Shown here piece by piece: positions 1 to 11,666 of a DNA stretch of 64,000 nucleotides. The notes below the pieces were generated by a model. The model saw nothing but the letters and a program-made list of their open reading frames with translations. It did no database searches and was not told the DNA's origin. A program made the position numbers and the translations under genes. Source of the stretch: Dendrophyllia cribrosa (taxonomy: Eukaryota > Cnidaria > Anthozoa > Scleractinia > Dendrophylliidae); NCBI GenBank assembly GCA_024195265.1, contig JAJLRJ010000010.1, positions 16,034,759 through 16,098,758 of the forward strand, in the 5' to 3' direction. Numbering within the stretch: the first letter of the stretch is position 1; every line of letters starts with the position of its first letter.

Positions 1-1
1 T

Positions 2-1648
2 GAAAAGTTTGCAGAGCCACTTCCAAAGAGAGAATCATTTTTCTCCAAACTGAATGACTCGGGGATCGGAGAAGAAGATTTTGAGCACGCAAAATATGTC
101 TGGCAGAAATGGCAGATGAAAAACATGGGAGAATTTCATGATCTCTATCTGAAAACAGATGTGTTGTTGCTGGCCGATGTTGTTGAAAACTTCAGAAAAC
201 TTTGCGAAGAAAACTATGGATTGGATCCTGCTCAGTTCTTCACGACCCCAGGAATGGCATGGAACGCAATGCTGAAAATGACTAGAGTTTCTTTGCAGCT
301 TCTGAACGACGTAGATATGCTGCTGATGGTTGAACGAGGGATGAGAGGTGGAAACTCAAATGCGTTCAAGCGATATGCAAAGGCAAATAATCGGTTCATG
401 AAAGATTTTGACGAAAAACAGCCTTCTTCTTTTCTTGTTTATCTGGACGCAAATAACCTTTATGGATGGGCAATGTCAAAGCCTCTTCCAGTTGGAAAGT
501 TTGCTTGGATGGATGATCCGTCTAAATGGAAGGCATTTGTTGATGGAGAAGGCGTTGGATGCATTCTGGAAGTAGATCTGGAATATCCTGAAGAGTTGCA
601 TGACGACCATAATGATTTTCCGCTTTCTCCAGAAAGTTTGAAGCTAGATGGAGTGTGGAAGCTGACTCAAAATCTGAGAGATAAAGAAAGAATGGTTCTG
701 CACGGAGAAAATCTGAAACTCTTTCTTTCCCTGGGAATGAAACTGAAAAAGATTTGGAGAGGAATCTCATTCCAGGAAGCTGCCTTCATGAAATCATATA
801 TTGAAACAAACACAAAGTTGAGAATGAACGCAAAAAATGCATTTGAAAAAGATTTCTTCAAACTGATGAACAACTCAGTATTTGGGAAGACAATGGAGAA
901 CGTAAGGAAGCGCGTTTCCATTGAACTGGTTAAAGATGTCGAAAGAGCAGAAAAACTGATCAACAAGCCAAACTTTGCTGATCTGCAGATTTTCGATGAA
1001 TTTTTGATTGGGATAAAGATGAGAAAGACACAAGTCTGCATGAACAAACCAGTTTATGTGGGAATGACAATCTTGGATCTCTCCAAAACCCTGATGTTTC
1101 ACTTTCATTATGGTTATGCAAAAGAAAAATGGAAAGATCTGAAACTTCTTTATACAGACACAGATTCACTTGTCTATGAGATTGGAACAGAAGATTTCTA
1201 TGCAGATATTGCAGATGATGTTCTTGAATGGTTTGACACAAATGACTTTTCCAGAGATCATCCTGCAGTGTTGAATGGACTGCCTATCGTGAAAGAAAAC
1301 AAAAAAAAGATTGGGCTGATGAAAGATGAATGTGCTGGATCAACTATAACAGAATTTGTGGCACTGAGACCAAAACTTTATGCTTTCCTGTTGAACGAAG
1401 GAAAAGAAGAAAAGAAAGCAAAAGGCGTAAAGAAATGTGTGAGAAACCAGCTGCGGTTTGACAATTTTATGAGATGCTTGAAAGGAGAAGGAAAAATACT
1501 CAAGAAACAAAACGTTATTCGCAGCAGAGAACATCATCTTTTTACAGAACAAATGGAGAAGATTGCACTGTCTGCTAATGATGACAAAAGAGTGATTTTA
1601 AAAAACGGCATAGATACATTTGCGTTGGGACATTGGAGATTGAGATGA
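2..1648 (+). CDS. Family B DNA polymerase of Polinton/adintovirus type, 5'-partial
   Basis: This encodes the polymerase part of a protein-primed-type family B DNA polymerase, which copies the linear DNA of Polinton/Maverick and adintovirus elements. The reading frame is open to the left edge, so the first ATG at 116 is internal and the exonuclease part lies mostly outside the window. Counting from that ATG, motif A is LDANNLYGWAM near residues 110-120, motif B is KLMNNSVFGK near 249-258, and motif C is YTDTDS near 346-351 with catalytic D348 and D350. No stop or frameshift interrupts the frame, and it ends with an ordinary C-terminus (GHWRLR) at a TGA. It is more AT-rich than the capsid module at 54.9-64 kb, so it probably belongs to a different copy. 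The next 180 bases hold a short duplicated motif (AAAGTTTTTTGTCAACTAGA, twice) and no gene. Family assignment is by motifs recognised by eye. Confidence 0.9.
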   Translation, partial: EKFAEPLPKRESFFSKLNDSGIGEEDFEHAKYVWQKWQMKNMGEFHDLYLKTDVLLLADVVENFRKLCEENYGLDPAQFFTTPGMAWNAMLKMTRVSLQLLNDVDMLLMVERGMRGGNSNAFKRYAKANNRFMKDFDEKQPSSFLVYLDANNLYGWAMSKPLPVGKFAWMDDPSKWKAFVDGEGVGCILEVDLEYPEELHDDHNDFPLSPESLKLDGVWKLTQNLRDKERMVLHGENLKLFLSLGMKLKKIWRGISFQEAAFMKSYIETNTKLRMNAKNAFEKDFFKLMNNSVFGKTMENVRKRVSIELVKDVERAEKLINKPNFADLQIFDEFLIGIKMRKTQVCMNKPVYVGMTILDLSKTLMFHFHYGYAKEKWKDLKLLYTDTDSLVYEIGTEDFYADIADDVLEWFDTNDFSRDHPAVLNGLPIVKENKKKIGLMKDECAGSTITEFVALRPKLYAFLLNEGKEEKKAKGVKKCVRNQLRFDNFMRCLKGEGKILKKQNVIRSREHHLFTEQMEKIALSANDDKRVILKNGIDTFALGHWRLR

Positions 1649-1827
1649 TGTTTTCTCTTCCAGTTGAAAATATATTTGGTTTCCACATATTTTTTGAAAG
1701 ATTTTCCAGATTCCAGATTTCTGGAGAAAGTTTTTTGTCAACTAGAAATCTGAAGAAAGTTTTTTGTCAACTAGATTTTTCTCCCAGATTTCAGCTGGAG
1801 AATATTCTCCAAGATTTTTTGAGACAG

Positions 1828-2203
1828 TAGTTAGGATATCACGGCGGTCAGTGGATCCCGAAGGCCCCCCATAGTGGGAACGTTTTCTTATCTTATGTGA
1901 ATTTCGGGATAATTAGAATATGCTTTATTTGACAGGAATATCAAATGGCACTTTTACAATCAACGAAATATGTCTCTGGTAAATCTGAACAGAAAGTTAG
2001 CATTCGGGGATGCTGTTAAATTTTGAGAGAAGATGAGAAATGAGATTCTGGAATATTTTTATTGAGTTCTGGTGGTTTTGGCATAACTGATCAATTCGAG
2101 TCATAAAATGAGTTATGTGTGAAAATTAACGAAAAGAAGGTTTTTACGTTAAAACTATGCAGGGGGGCCTTCGGATGCACTGACCGCCGTGATATCCTAA
2201 CTA
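1828..2203. mobile_element. TA-flanked MITE with about 43-bp terminal inverted repeats
   Basis: The left end TA-GTTAGGATATCACGG and the right end CCGTGATATCCTAAC-TA are inverted copies. They continue for about 43 bp, including a GGCCCCCC/GGGGGGCC stretch. The interior of roughly 290 bp has no credible ORF. The TA at each end fits a Tc1/mariner-like target duplication, but TA is its own complement, so the duplication is not proven. It lies 180 bp after the polymerase stop. Confidence 0.7.
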
Positions 2204-2977
2204 CTCTTGTCCGCTTCACGATTTGAATGTGATGAGAATAACACACCGACTGATTGATATTCCTCTTCTTTTTATAAGCGGAGAACGTTTTCTCTGTCTT
2301 GCTTGCCACTAAAATAATACATTGTCCTTTTGTTTGTTTTGTCAATTAGCTCCCATATAGTGCCAATATTTTTCATTTAAAAAAAAAATCAACACGCTGA
2401 AATCGCTTATAATGCTTGCTTGATAAACTTTTGTTAACTAAATCAGCAAAATTATTACGTCTTTTGCATACTATTGCATAATCAAACCGTAATGGCAATG
2501 ATTCAGTGTTCCAAAATAGAACAAAAGCCAAATCCATACTCTTGCACAATCAAACGGGAACATTTTTAGTTAGCTGAATATGCAAAATCTCACCTCTCTT
2601 GCATACTATTGCATAATCATGACACCTCAACATTTAATAACCATTCAAAATTGAAATTTCTCTTTAATAATCAAACCGTAATAGGAATGATTCAGTATTC
2701 CAATGACTACTGAAAAGGGACATTAACGTTAATTTTGCAGAAAAGCAAATCCATTGTATAATACAATCAAATTAGGCCCCTTCAAGAGCGACGCATGAAA
2801 ATACAACGCGTGTTTTATTTCCGATTTGACAGCCTTGTCAGATAAATGACCACAAGTTGCTTCTTATTGTCTAAAATTAATTGCCGACTCGCTTAAGCTT
2901 CCTGCTTTGGTGGCTTAAATTTAACTAGAGTTTAACTCAATTAAGCTGACTCGCTTAACTTTAAGCAAATTGGAAAA

Positions 2978-3326
2978 CCAACTCTTTTGCTCTTCACGGT
3001 TAGTCATCTCGAGTACACAACGTATCGCAGAACATTCCTCACAATTTTTCTTTTCACGAACATTTCCGGTTGTCACTCGCTAAGCGACTTGAAAAATCGC
3101 TCTTCAGGGTTAGTCATCCCTTTCCGGTTGTAACTAGCTAACGACTTGAAAAATCACTCTTCAGGGTTAGTCATCCCGGGTACACAACGTATCGCAGAAC
3201 ATTCCTGACAATTTTTCTTTTCACGACATTTCCACTTGTCACTCGCTAAGCTACTTCAAAAATCGCTCCTCGCGGTTAATCTTCCCGAGTAGACAAGGTA
3301 TCGCAGAACATTTCTGCCAATTTTTA
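2978..3326. repeat. Imperfect tandem repeat, about three copies
   Basis: The unit contains GGTTAGTCATC, then ACACAACGTATCGCAGAACA and a TTTTCTTTTCACGA block. It is seen starting near 2985, 3100/3165 and 3275, with one shortened middle copy. No ORF runs through it. It looks like decayed satellite DNA. Confidence 0.6.
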
Positions 3327-3459
3327 GAATTTTCTATCAATTTTCTATTTAAGTGCTTAAAACCACAAAAACAATAAATCCAAGATAAGAAACAATCTGT
3401 CAGGCGATGAGGTCATAGCTCTAAAGCATTTGTAAAACAACTCTGCTATAAACCCGCGT

Positions 3460-3601
3460 ATAAACCTCAGAAAGCGGACAAACATACAAGGTGAAATTTT
3501 TTAGCTTCGTCGAGCGCGGAAAATGTCAGCTATAAACCTCAAAAAGCAAACAAAGATACAGGGTGAAATTTCTTAGCTTCGTCGAGCGCGGAAAATGTCA
3601 A
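3460..3601. repeat. Two-copy 71-bp tandem repeat
   Basis: TATAAACCTCA begins at 3460 and again at 3531. Both copies continue through GGTGAAATTT and end in TTCGTCGAGCGCGGAAAATG, with only a few differences between them. Confidence 0.75.
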
Positions 3602-4026
3602 AGCGCAACTCGCGCAAATCACTGTAAATAAGAACTGTAATACCCTTGTGGTGAGGTCATAGCTCTAAGAACTGTAATACCTTTGTGGTAACGTAACGTA
3701 AGACATAACAAGTTCATGACAATTCAATACCCTAGGGAAATTAACAATAGGTCCGGGGGTGCCCCTCAAAAATTTTAGTGGCGGTATGTGACGCACTTCT
3801 TGAAATCCTAACCTGTTTAACCAACCATATCCTCGGTGCCCTAATATAGCTTCTATAAAAAAGAAATAAGTAACCCCCCCGGACAAATGTTAACAAACTA
3901 AACAAAGAACCTTTGTTAACAACTTTTGCCCCTTTTTTTCGTAGTGAATCGTACATCTCGTTTACGCGCAAGCGCATTAACGAGATACAAAATGAGGACG
4001 TTAATGTATTAATATTATTTTAACAG

Positions 4027-4405
4027 ATGGAGCCATGTTTTTTACAAAAAAACCATCAAGTACAGTTTATTTCAAGAGGGGCAGTACCGCAGTGTTAAAA
4101 TGGGAGTATTCTGTGGACCGAAATCCAGCTGAGTTGAAGTTTATCACTTGGAAAGTATTTGTTAAAGCACTGAGGAGGTATAAAGCAATGATTGTAGAGT
4201 ATAATAGCACAGTTATCGCTCACCCCAGTTTACCGGTAGCATATGTCCATAGAGTTGAGAAGAAGGAACAAGCTACTCTTATTGTAAAGAATGTTACCTT
4301 TGAGGACTCTACGAGATTTCAGTGCGTTCTCACTTCTTATAGTGGGGTTACGAAGAAGGATACTGTTCATCTTATTGTTACAGATACAGTGTTTACGCCA
4401 AACAT
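4027..4405 (+). CDS. Ig-like (V-type) domain exon
   Basis: This is one exon of a secreted or cell-surface protein. It follows an AG acceptor (TTTTAACAG) and reads in phase 1. The translation is a V-type Ig fold: a B strand of the form STAVLKWEY, a long C-C' region, and an F strand with the DSTRFQC pattern. The usual B-strand cysteine is replaced by K-W, so the canonical disulfide cannot form although the F-strand cysteine is present. The best donor, CAT|GTAAGG, leaves phase 2, which does not match the phase-1 start of the next plus-strand Ig exon. Either an intervening exon was missed or there is a one-base error. Signal peptide and gene ends were not found. Whether it belongs to the same gene as the exons at 11.7 and 13.4 kb is inference. 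Confidence 0.65.
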
Positions 4406-4906
4406 GTAAGGAATGAAAGCTAAACCCATGATTAATTCATAGTGAACTTATATATTCTTATCTTTTCAAAAATCAGTGTATGTAATTATCAAAACCTTGA
4501 ACTTAATTATAAAAAATCAAGAACAAATAATATAAAAACTGTTCGTTGTTTCGTATTCACGAGATTGCTCTTAGAGCCCTACGCATGTCATTTCTTATTA
4601 TGTTTCGAGAAAAGGATATCTAAAAGAAAATAATATAATTAAATTGTGATGATTAAAATTAAATCAAAATTCTCAATGGAAGCACATTGTGATTTATGAA
4701 GTATAACAATTAGCGGTATTTTCATTTTCGCAATAATTATTTTCGTCATAATAATTTCTGTCGTGTAAAAAGAGGCATGATCTGAAGCAACGCGTCATGG
4801 TGTCGGGGAATTAACCAAGCGGTGATACATCAAATAATTCTCCCGTTGAACAGATAAACGTTCCAAACAAGCGAACACGGCCGGCGCGATATTCAAAACT
4901 CTGGAG

Positions 4907-4975
4907 ATGAATTGGGACTCCTCAGACTTGCGAGACGAATTCGACAAGTTCAAGCAGTATTGTTACTTGATTTTC
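4907..4975 (+). pseudogene. Possible relic of a retroelement gag start
   Basis: An ATG opens a short reading frame starting MNWDSSDL and rich in D, F and K, ending at CAG|GT. It resembles from memory the N-terminus of gag-like proteins of cnidarian retroelements (M-N-W-D followed by an acidic helix). Nothing downstream continues it. It is very short and the resemblance is unverified. Confidence 0.22.
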
Positions 4976-5097
4976 AGGTTGTCGTATTCTAAAAAACAAC
5001 AAAAAGGAACTGCTTCATTCATATTACTGTAGATTGGAAGGCAAGGATTAGAAGCGTACAATATTTGAGCCTGCGACAGCGAAGAGTACAGTAGAGA

Positions 5098-6150
5098 TTA
5101 TGCATGGTTCAATTCCTATTGTTACCTTCCCGTCCCGGGCACACCCCCGAGGATTTGCCATTTTTTCTTCACTTGGCGTCCTATTCCCCACACCCGGGCA
5201 CAAAGAAAGAGGTAATTCCCCACCCCCGGGACACTCAACAGCAAGCTGCACCGTTTCTCAAGAAGACAGTAATATTTATTATATAAATCCACCGAACAGT
5301 TTACAAAATAGACATGGACTGGACTACACTCGTATGGCTACAAAGATCAGGAAGCATCTCTTCCATTGCTCGCGTTTCCATTTGGCTTTCATCGCTCCTC
5401 TCTTGCGGTTGTTTCGTGTACTGAGGATGTGTTCTTCCCAACACTTCACATCATCCACTGACAGGCAACACTCCTTCAAACACAGGCTTTAACTTTGCCA
5501 AATTGTTTCAGTCTTCCAGCCAATTACTAACAAATTGTAAGGATTTCCCAGCAAAGAAGTGGTAGAGCCTAAATGCTATAGCTCAGAAGAAGATCGGACA
5601 CCTTAATGAGAATATATAACGGAGTAACTGGTTAGCTTTCAGTTGAGGTTAGGGTTAACAGTATATTTTGTTAAATTTAGGCTAAACAACCTGAGAAGCT
5701 AGGTGTTACCTTGGTACGGTAGGCTATGTAATCCTAATGTAGTTTAGCTGAGGTCACAGGTTCAATCCTGAGTGAGGATTTTAGATTTTCTTTTTTACAC
5801 TTAAAAATTGATTGAAAATATAATTCTTAATGTCGATATTACGTTATATAATTCAAAATACGGTGTCCGATCTCCTTCTGAGCTATAGGAGGTAGACTCT
5901 ACCTCTAAATAAATAAATGAATGAATGAATGAAAGAAGTCCGCTTGTTAAGTCATGTCGTCCGCCATGTGCTTCGACGAAATTTTCGCCCCATAATTCCC
6001 TGTGCATCTAGATTATCCCCACCCCCTACCCCCGGGACAAGATTACTTGCAAAATCCCACCCCCCCCCCCTCCCTCCGGGCCACAAGGGCCGACTTTGTC
6101 CCGGGGGTTGCCTGGGGGGGGGGGGGGGGGATGGGAACTGTAGGAATTGA
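5098..6150. repeat. Nested inverted repeat: outer arms plus an inner foldback
   Basis: The outer arms are about 5098-5245 and, inverted, 6015-6150. Both carry the string GGTTCAATTCCTA next to C/G-rich stretches with CCCGGG. Inside them the segment 5563-5602 recurs inverted at 5861-5899 (shared core CTATAGCTCAGAAG and GATCGGACAC). The sequence GGTCACAGGTTCAATCCTG at 5752-5770 resembles a tRNA B box, so the inner unit could be SINE-derived. A G17 run sits at 6114-6130. Confidence 0.5.
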
Positions 6151-6914
6151 ACCTTGCATTACTCAAAGGTCGCAAATATCAACTACACAACCTTTTCACT
6201 TGTTGTTCTTGAAAAAGTTGGAACCCTGTTTCTCTTGTAATTAATTTTAGCCATCCCTCAAATAAGCGTTAATTAATCCTTTAAGATTACCGTGTACCTT
6301 CAGATCGAAAATATATTGAAATTTTTTTTGACGTCAGAATAAAGTTTACAGAATGAACTTTCATCCAAAAAAAATTATCGACAAATAGCGAAAATTGACG
6401 GAGAAATGACTGGTATAACTTTTGTGGGCGGAGTTTGTTTATGAAGCGATATGTTTTTCTAAGCGCTGTTTTCTCAAAGTTTTTTTTCTCCCTTTTTCGA
6501 AAATATTCTGTAACTTTCCACTGCAATTGAATATGGGAAATCGCCGACATGTTTGTTAAGCGCTTCGTGTCCGGAAACCCGAGAACAAATAAAATTAGCA
6601 AAATACAATGATCGCTTTGAGTTATAGCGTTTTAAAGCTGATTCGGACGTTTGAATTTAGACGTCGTAAAAAATTCGACAATTCATTTTATTACCAAATG
6701 GTTTCCATATTTAGATAGCCAGCTCTATAAGCTTTAATTTGATATCAGGGTTTAGGTATATTAAGTGTAATCTTACTTAGACGCTAGAGCTGTTATACTG
6801 GAGACACCCCCGAAAGTACACGGTAACCTTAACTTGACTTTTAGCGGCGTCACTGCGGTTAATAACTTTAAACGATACGCAGTGGCTATATACCGGCAAC
6901 CGTGCACGGTCTCA

Positions 6915-7192
6915 TTTAAACCTCCTAAGAGTATTCGATCTTTGTTTGGAAATGCCAAGCGATTCGAAAAAGTATTTTAAAACGAATTATCCGAACTTGT
7001 GCATACCATAAAAGCGCTACGTTCTCGCTATGTTCTAGAAAATCTGTGGCCAGACCCACAGGCACGATTTCAATTGGAATAAATGCCCGGCATTCTGAAA
7101 TGCTCACAGAATTTTCACGGAAAGCCTCTTTTAAACTTTTTAAGAATATTCGTTCTTTGTTTGGAAATGCCAAGCGATTCGAAAAACTATTA
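6915..7192. repeat. Direct 60-bp repeat, two copies
   Basis: The string TTTGTTTGGAAATGCCAAGC followed by GATTCGAAAAA occurs near 6942-6972 and 7158-7187, with similar bases in front of each copy. The ORFs that cross them share peptides for that reason only. Confidence 0.65.
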
Positions 7193-7199
7193 AGCAACA

Positions 7200-7440
7200 A
7201 AAATATATTAACGTGACATAAATATGCATCATGTTGAACGAGACAACCGGGTGCCGAACATGGCTCCTGGCAATACGCTGGGCAATTATACACAAATATT
7301 GACAGCTGAGTGAGCGAGCGATGACAGCGATCGAGCAAAATTTTCTCTTAAATGCTACAAAATCCATTTGAAGTCCACAGAACAGTTTTAATTTTTCATA
7401 GTGAGTTTGAAGTCAATTGATTGAAGTGTAAACAGATTTA
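7200..7440. repeat. Dispersed repeat, copy 1 (second copy 9460-9650)
   Basis: GACATAAATATGCATC, GAACGAGACAACCGG, GAGCGAGCGATGACA, ATGCTACAAAATCCATT and GAAGTCCACAGA occur in this order here. They recur in the same order and orientation with small changes at 9460-9650. No ORF is conserved between the two. Confidence 0.65.
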
Positions 7441-7499
7441 AAACGACCGAAACATCTAAGCGTGACATAAATATGCATTGTGTGAAACGAGGGGTGTTG

Positions 7500-7650
7500 G
7501 GGGCTGGGGGTTGGCGGCGTGACGGTGTGACGCTTCCATGACGTTGTTTTGTTGGCGTTACTGTTTACGTCATTCCTGAAAACCGGAAGTCAAATATGTA
7601 CTGTGTTGACCAAGGGAAAAGCGGAAGCCCGCAAATAATGAAACTAAGTT
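7500..7650. repeat. Inverted partial copy of the 43.6/52.0-kb repeat family
   Basis: TTGGCGTTACTGTTTACGTC, GGAAGTCAAATATGTACTGT and GACC-AGGGAAAAGCGGAAG appear here as the reverse complement of sequence in the longer repeats at 43649-44080 and 51992-52403. Confidence 0.7.
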
Positions 7651-8524
7651 ATACTACGTTATACGGTTATACGGAAAACATCGTGTCGACTGTTTTATAC
7701 ACATGCAGTACATTGCGTTTGAACTTTCCTCGAAAACGCTTGGAGAACAGAACGAAAGTTTGCTCGAAATTCGCAACGAATTTTCGGGACGAGCGAATTA
7801 TCGCTCGAATTTTCGCCGAGAAGTTTCGAGTACAGCGAACTTTCGTTCGAAACTTCGCGTAGTTTTAAACAATAGGCGTCCCGAAAGTTCGGCGAAATTT
7901 CGTCAAAAAGCCCCGAAAAGCCAGGAAATTCGTCGAAATCCGTTTGCATGATTTTTTTCACAATACTGTACAATATATGAGCGTTGTACCACACAATCTT
8001 TATACACGGCGTTTAAAGTAGAACTTCTGTATGAATGTAAATGCGCTCTTACACCAGAAAATGTTTCCTGCAACGTGCAATGCAATATTGACGACAGCAT
8101 TGCGACAAGTTGCTCAGGACGCTCAAACGCTCGCAACACTTTCCGCGAAGATGTTTGAATTATACCAGGAGCTTGAGGAAGACTTTGAGTCTTTCGCATC
8201 GCCAGTTGTTGTGTACATTAGTCGAAAGCAGCCTTGTATTTCTTAAACCTGACTTTATTACACACAAACACTGCTGACAACTCAAGCACGCGCTCTATAA
8301 TGAAGTTATGCATATTAATTAGTTGCATATAAAATCCGGATTACATAATACCTATGGGAGAAATTATCACTTCACTACACTACCCTCGCGTGCTCTCGCT
8401 TTTTAAAAAAAAAACATTGGCTCGCCGGCAAGGCTACTTAACAGTAGGCACTGAATTTCAAACACTACAATGTACGTGAGCCAATGAAAGTTATCTCGCC
8501 TCCTCCATATAATATTTGTCATAC

Positions 8525-8640
8525 CCTGTGAACAGGCCTTCTGGTTGGGGATAAAGAAAAGAAGGGCCGGGAGCAAAGCGAGCCGTGGGAGAACTGGGGA
8601 GAAGGGAGAAAAGGAAGGCCTGTGGACAAACCTTTGATGC
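8525..8640. repeat. Dispersed 'GGCCTTCTGGTTGGGGATA' repeat family
   Basis: The string GGCCTTCTGGTTGGGGATA followed by purine-rich sequence and GGCCTGTGGACAAA marks this copy. Related copies lie at 10325-10470, where the two ends form a foldback, and at 10745-10910 in the opposite orientation. Confidence 0.55.
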
Positions 8641-9459
8641 TGCCATTCCACTGCACTAGATTCTAGTGCAGTCTCCGATTTGTCAAATTGTTGGCTGTTG
8701 ACAGTTTGACGACAGTTTGACAGGTTTGCGGTAATGTTGACATCTGGCCATACGCGACGTCATGTGATAAAGAGTTGAAATTTGCATATCGCAGCTCAAT
8801 CACAAACAAGCGCGCCTTCGCAAGTTGAACGGTTTTCAAACGATCAGTTGAAAAAGCATCGAGTGATTCACTAAATGATTTCTCTTACACAGATTTTACG
8901 CTTTTTAGAAGACAGAAGTGTTGCTTTTTAAAATCTGTAGCGGAAATACGGGATGTTTTCGGTATTATTCCTACTGGATTTAGGAAAAGTTAGATTATTT
9001 CAAATCTTCCGTCGTGTCGTGTCAATAGCTTAATCGGCTCCAGATGTCCGTTCTCTAAATATCAAGAGTTAAATTACCCCGCCCAAACGGTTAGAAGAAG
9101 CTCCCAAGACGGTTTGTTTTTCAATGCGCTGCGCCTCGTAGTCGCGGCTTCGCTTGACTACGAGCAGTCTCTCTTTCCCAGCTTAGTACATCGAGCGAGA
9201 AACGAAAAAAAGCATTGGCGAGCGGAAAATGGCCCGCGCGAAACTGGGGCGAGGACGTGCGCGCGTTAAAAGAGAGTCTGGCGAGGAATACTAGTAGTCT
9301 ACGGCTTCGCTACTTAAACTCGCCGATTTTCACTAAATGTCAAAGGCCTCTAAGAGCCGGATGCATTTCATGAATACGAAAAAACATAAGGATAATTTCA
9401 GTTGTTCTTGATGTTTTGTAATTTAGCGGCGTCACTGCGATAATTAACACATCTCAGAT

Positions 9460-9650
9460 TCACATCCATTGTGTGAAACGAGACAACCGGATGAGCCGAG
9501 TAAGCGAGCGTTGACAACGATCGAGCGACATTTTCCCCTTAATGCTACAAAATCCATTCGAAGTCCACAGATCGGTTTCAATTTTCCATACGGACTTTGA
9601 AGTCAAAGAATTGAAGAGTAAACGTTGCGCGACATAAATATGTACCAGAT
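9460..9650. repeat. Dispersed repeat, copy 2 of the 7200-7440 unit
   Basis: It carries the same ordered blocks (GAGACAACCGGATGAGC, AATGCTACAAAATCCATTCG, GAAGTCCACAGATCGG) as the copy 2.2 kb upstream. It is followed by an ACGTG-rich set of short repeats near 9660-9780. Confidence 0.65.
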
Positions 9651-10324
9651 CATATTAATTCACGTGTTACGTGAGTTATATAACATCCGCTTACGTGTAC
9701 TCCCTGTTATGTTCAACACACGTGTTACATGTGTTATATAACATCCGCTCACGTGTGCACTCTGTTCAACTCACGTCTGACATGTATCATACTGCAATCA
9801 TTTTTAACACTGGGAATTAAAAAAGGACACGGATGATGGAACGAGTAAAAATTTGCATATCTGTGCCCGTATACTATAACTCGTTCAACGCTTCACGTAT
9901 TCACGAGATGGCACCTAGGATAGAAAGAATTCTGGAAGATGGACAGAACAACAATTATAGTTGTAACGCCATTAGCCTCCTCAATGATAAAGGGCCAAGT
10001 GGAAGGGCTGTTGCTGTTACGAAAGCATGTTCGCTCGGTTTAGTTGAATATTTGTCCGTGGTTTGTCCTCTCACTGACTGAGCGGTTTTCCCCCGGCCGA
10101 CGAACGAAACCCTGCAGACCTTTTTGTACTTTTACTTGTACCGTTTGAAGTACTTGTAATGAGAAACGCTTGTTCTTGATGGAACATTTTTGTCATTCAT
10201 AGGCTCATTGCAGCGACTTGTTAGAACCGTAGAAAAATGCACTAATCGAATTGCTTGTCGAGCACACTGCATACCATACTGTATAGAACCGAGGTCAGAT
10301 AAATCCTCTCTTTGCTCGATTAGC

Positions 10325-10470
10325 CTGTGATCGGGCTTTCTGGTTGGGGATAGGACAAACAGAAAGGCCGTGAAAGTTAAAAATCGCGAGTGAAGTGACC
10401 CTCTCGGCTCGCTTCTCTCCCGGCCTTTCTTTTCGCCCGATCCCCAACCAGAAGACCTGTTCACAGGTTA
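10325..10470. repeat. Foldback copy of the 8.5-kb repeat family
   Basis: GGGCTTTCTGGTTGGGGATA at the left end is inverted at the right end as ATCCCCAACCAGAAGACC. The repeat can therefore pair with itself. A third, opposite-strand relative occupies 10745-10910. Confidence 0.55.
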
Positions 10471-11666
10471 TGCTCGATTTGATATCCTACTTTTTCTAAT
10501 GCACTTGCCAGTTTAAAACAATAAACACGGGTACCGAGTTCTCTCTTTTAGAAACTTCTTGCAGAACCGACAAAAGCAATCGCGCTCCGATAACTCGCAA
10601 GCTGAGAAAAGCGCTTGGAGCAAATTTTTCCGTAGATTTTAATTCATATCACGTGCGCGCTATTCACATTGCATTGCATCTACACAAAGATAATCACGAT
10701 ATTGACAGATCATCGACAGGTTAATAACAGGAGGGGAGGGAATGGCGGCTTCAAAACTTTGTCCACAGGCCTTTCCCCTCCCCCTTCCTCCTCCCCCTTC
10801 CTCTCTTCCCAGTTTACCTTCGGCTCGCTTCTCTCGTTCGCTCGCGATATATCTTTTCTTTTCACGGCCTTTCTTTTCACCTTATCACTAACCAGAAGGC
10901 CTGTTTACATGCTAATTTCTCAAAAACACTGAGAACGCTTGCGTGCTGGCAAGAACTGCCAAAACAAACCAATCAGAGGGAATCCAATATACCAGCATTT
11001 GGTATTCCGAAACGAGTTTACGTTAGAATATTTATGTTTTTTTTCGTCCTCTTTCCCAGTTTCCTCGATTTTTTCTCTGCTTGCAAAGTTTCCTTAGCGT
11101 CACTCCCACTATCTGAATTCCTGAAACAGGCTAGCTAACGGCGTTACATTTTGTAACATTTTGGAAGTGTAAGTGTCAGAAGTATACAAGATGTTACTCG
11201 GCTGTGCATGCCTTGTGTACTTTAGGTAGTTTGCCAACACTGAATATTGACGTAAAACGTTTCCATGCGTGGACAGTGTGACAGACATGCACCACTAACA
11301 ATAACTTGAGCTCCATAAATATCACAAACTTCATTTTGCACCACTGCGCAATATCAAATCAGTTTGACTGATATTATAGACATGACAGAGGAAAAATTCA
11401 GTACCATTCCTTGAGCCAAAGATGAACCCTTAATCGCAATGAAGAACAAGCTGCATAAAAATAAGAAAACAATATCTCAAATTGAAAAAGGGAAATTCCC
11501 CTTTCGTGCAAGGATGTGACCCTGATATTTCTCAATATGTTCCCACAAAGCAAATAACTATACATGTACCTCCAATTTGGTCACTTGAAATGGTATTTTT
11601 AAGTAAAACGATTAACAGCAGATTTTTTATGGCATGCATTAATGTTTTCTTGTGTTTTTGTTTCAG

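Larger units (their letters stand above)
2204..4026. other. Gene-free AT-rich stretch with short tandem repeats
   Basis: No coding exon was found. The left part repeats a motif around 'tcaaaccgtaat' near 2484, 2553 and 2668. Two tandem arrays, listed separately, occupy the centre and right. A splice acceptor (TTTTAACAG) ends the stretch just before the first Ig exon. Confidence 0.5.
4406..11666. other. Presumed intron or intergenic DNA, repeat-rich
   Basis: No further exon could be supported between the first and second plus-strand Ig exons. The stretch holds inverted and direct repeat families (listed separately), a (GAAT)n microsatellite near 5910-5934, a possible gag relic at 4907, and a CpG-rich block near 7725-7950. 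Short ORFs here overlap repeats on both strands and show no domain signature. Confidence 0.45.

Noticed and set aside
5741..5775. tRNA gene suggested by a B-box-like GGTTCAATCC
   Set aside because: No complete cloverleaf or anticodon arm could be drawn. A SINE relic is more likely.
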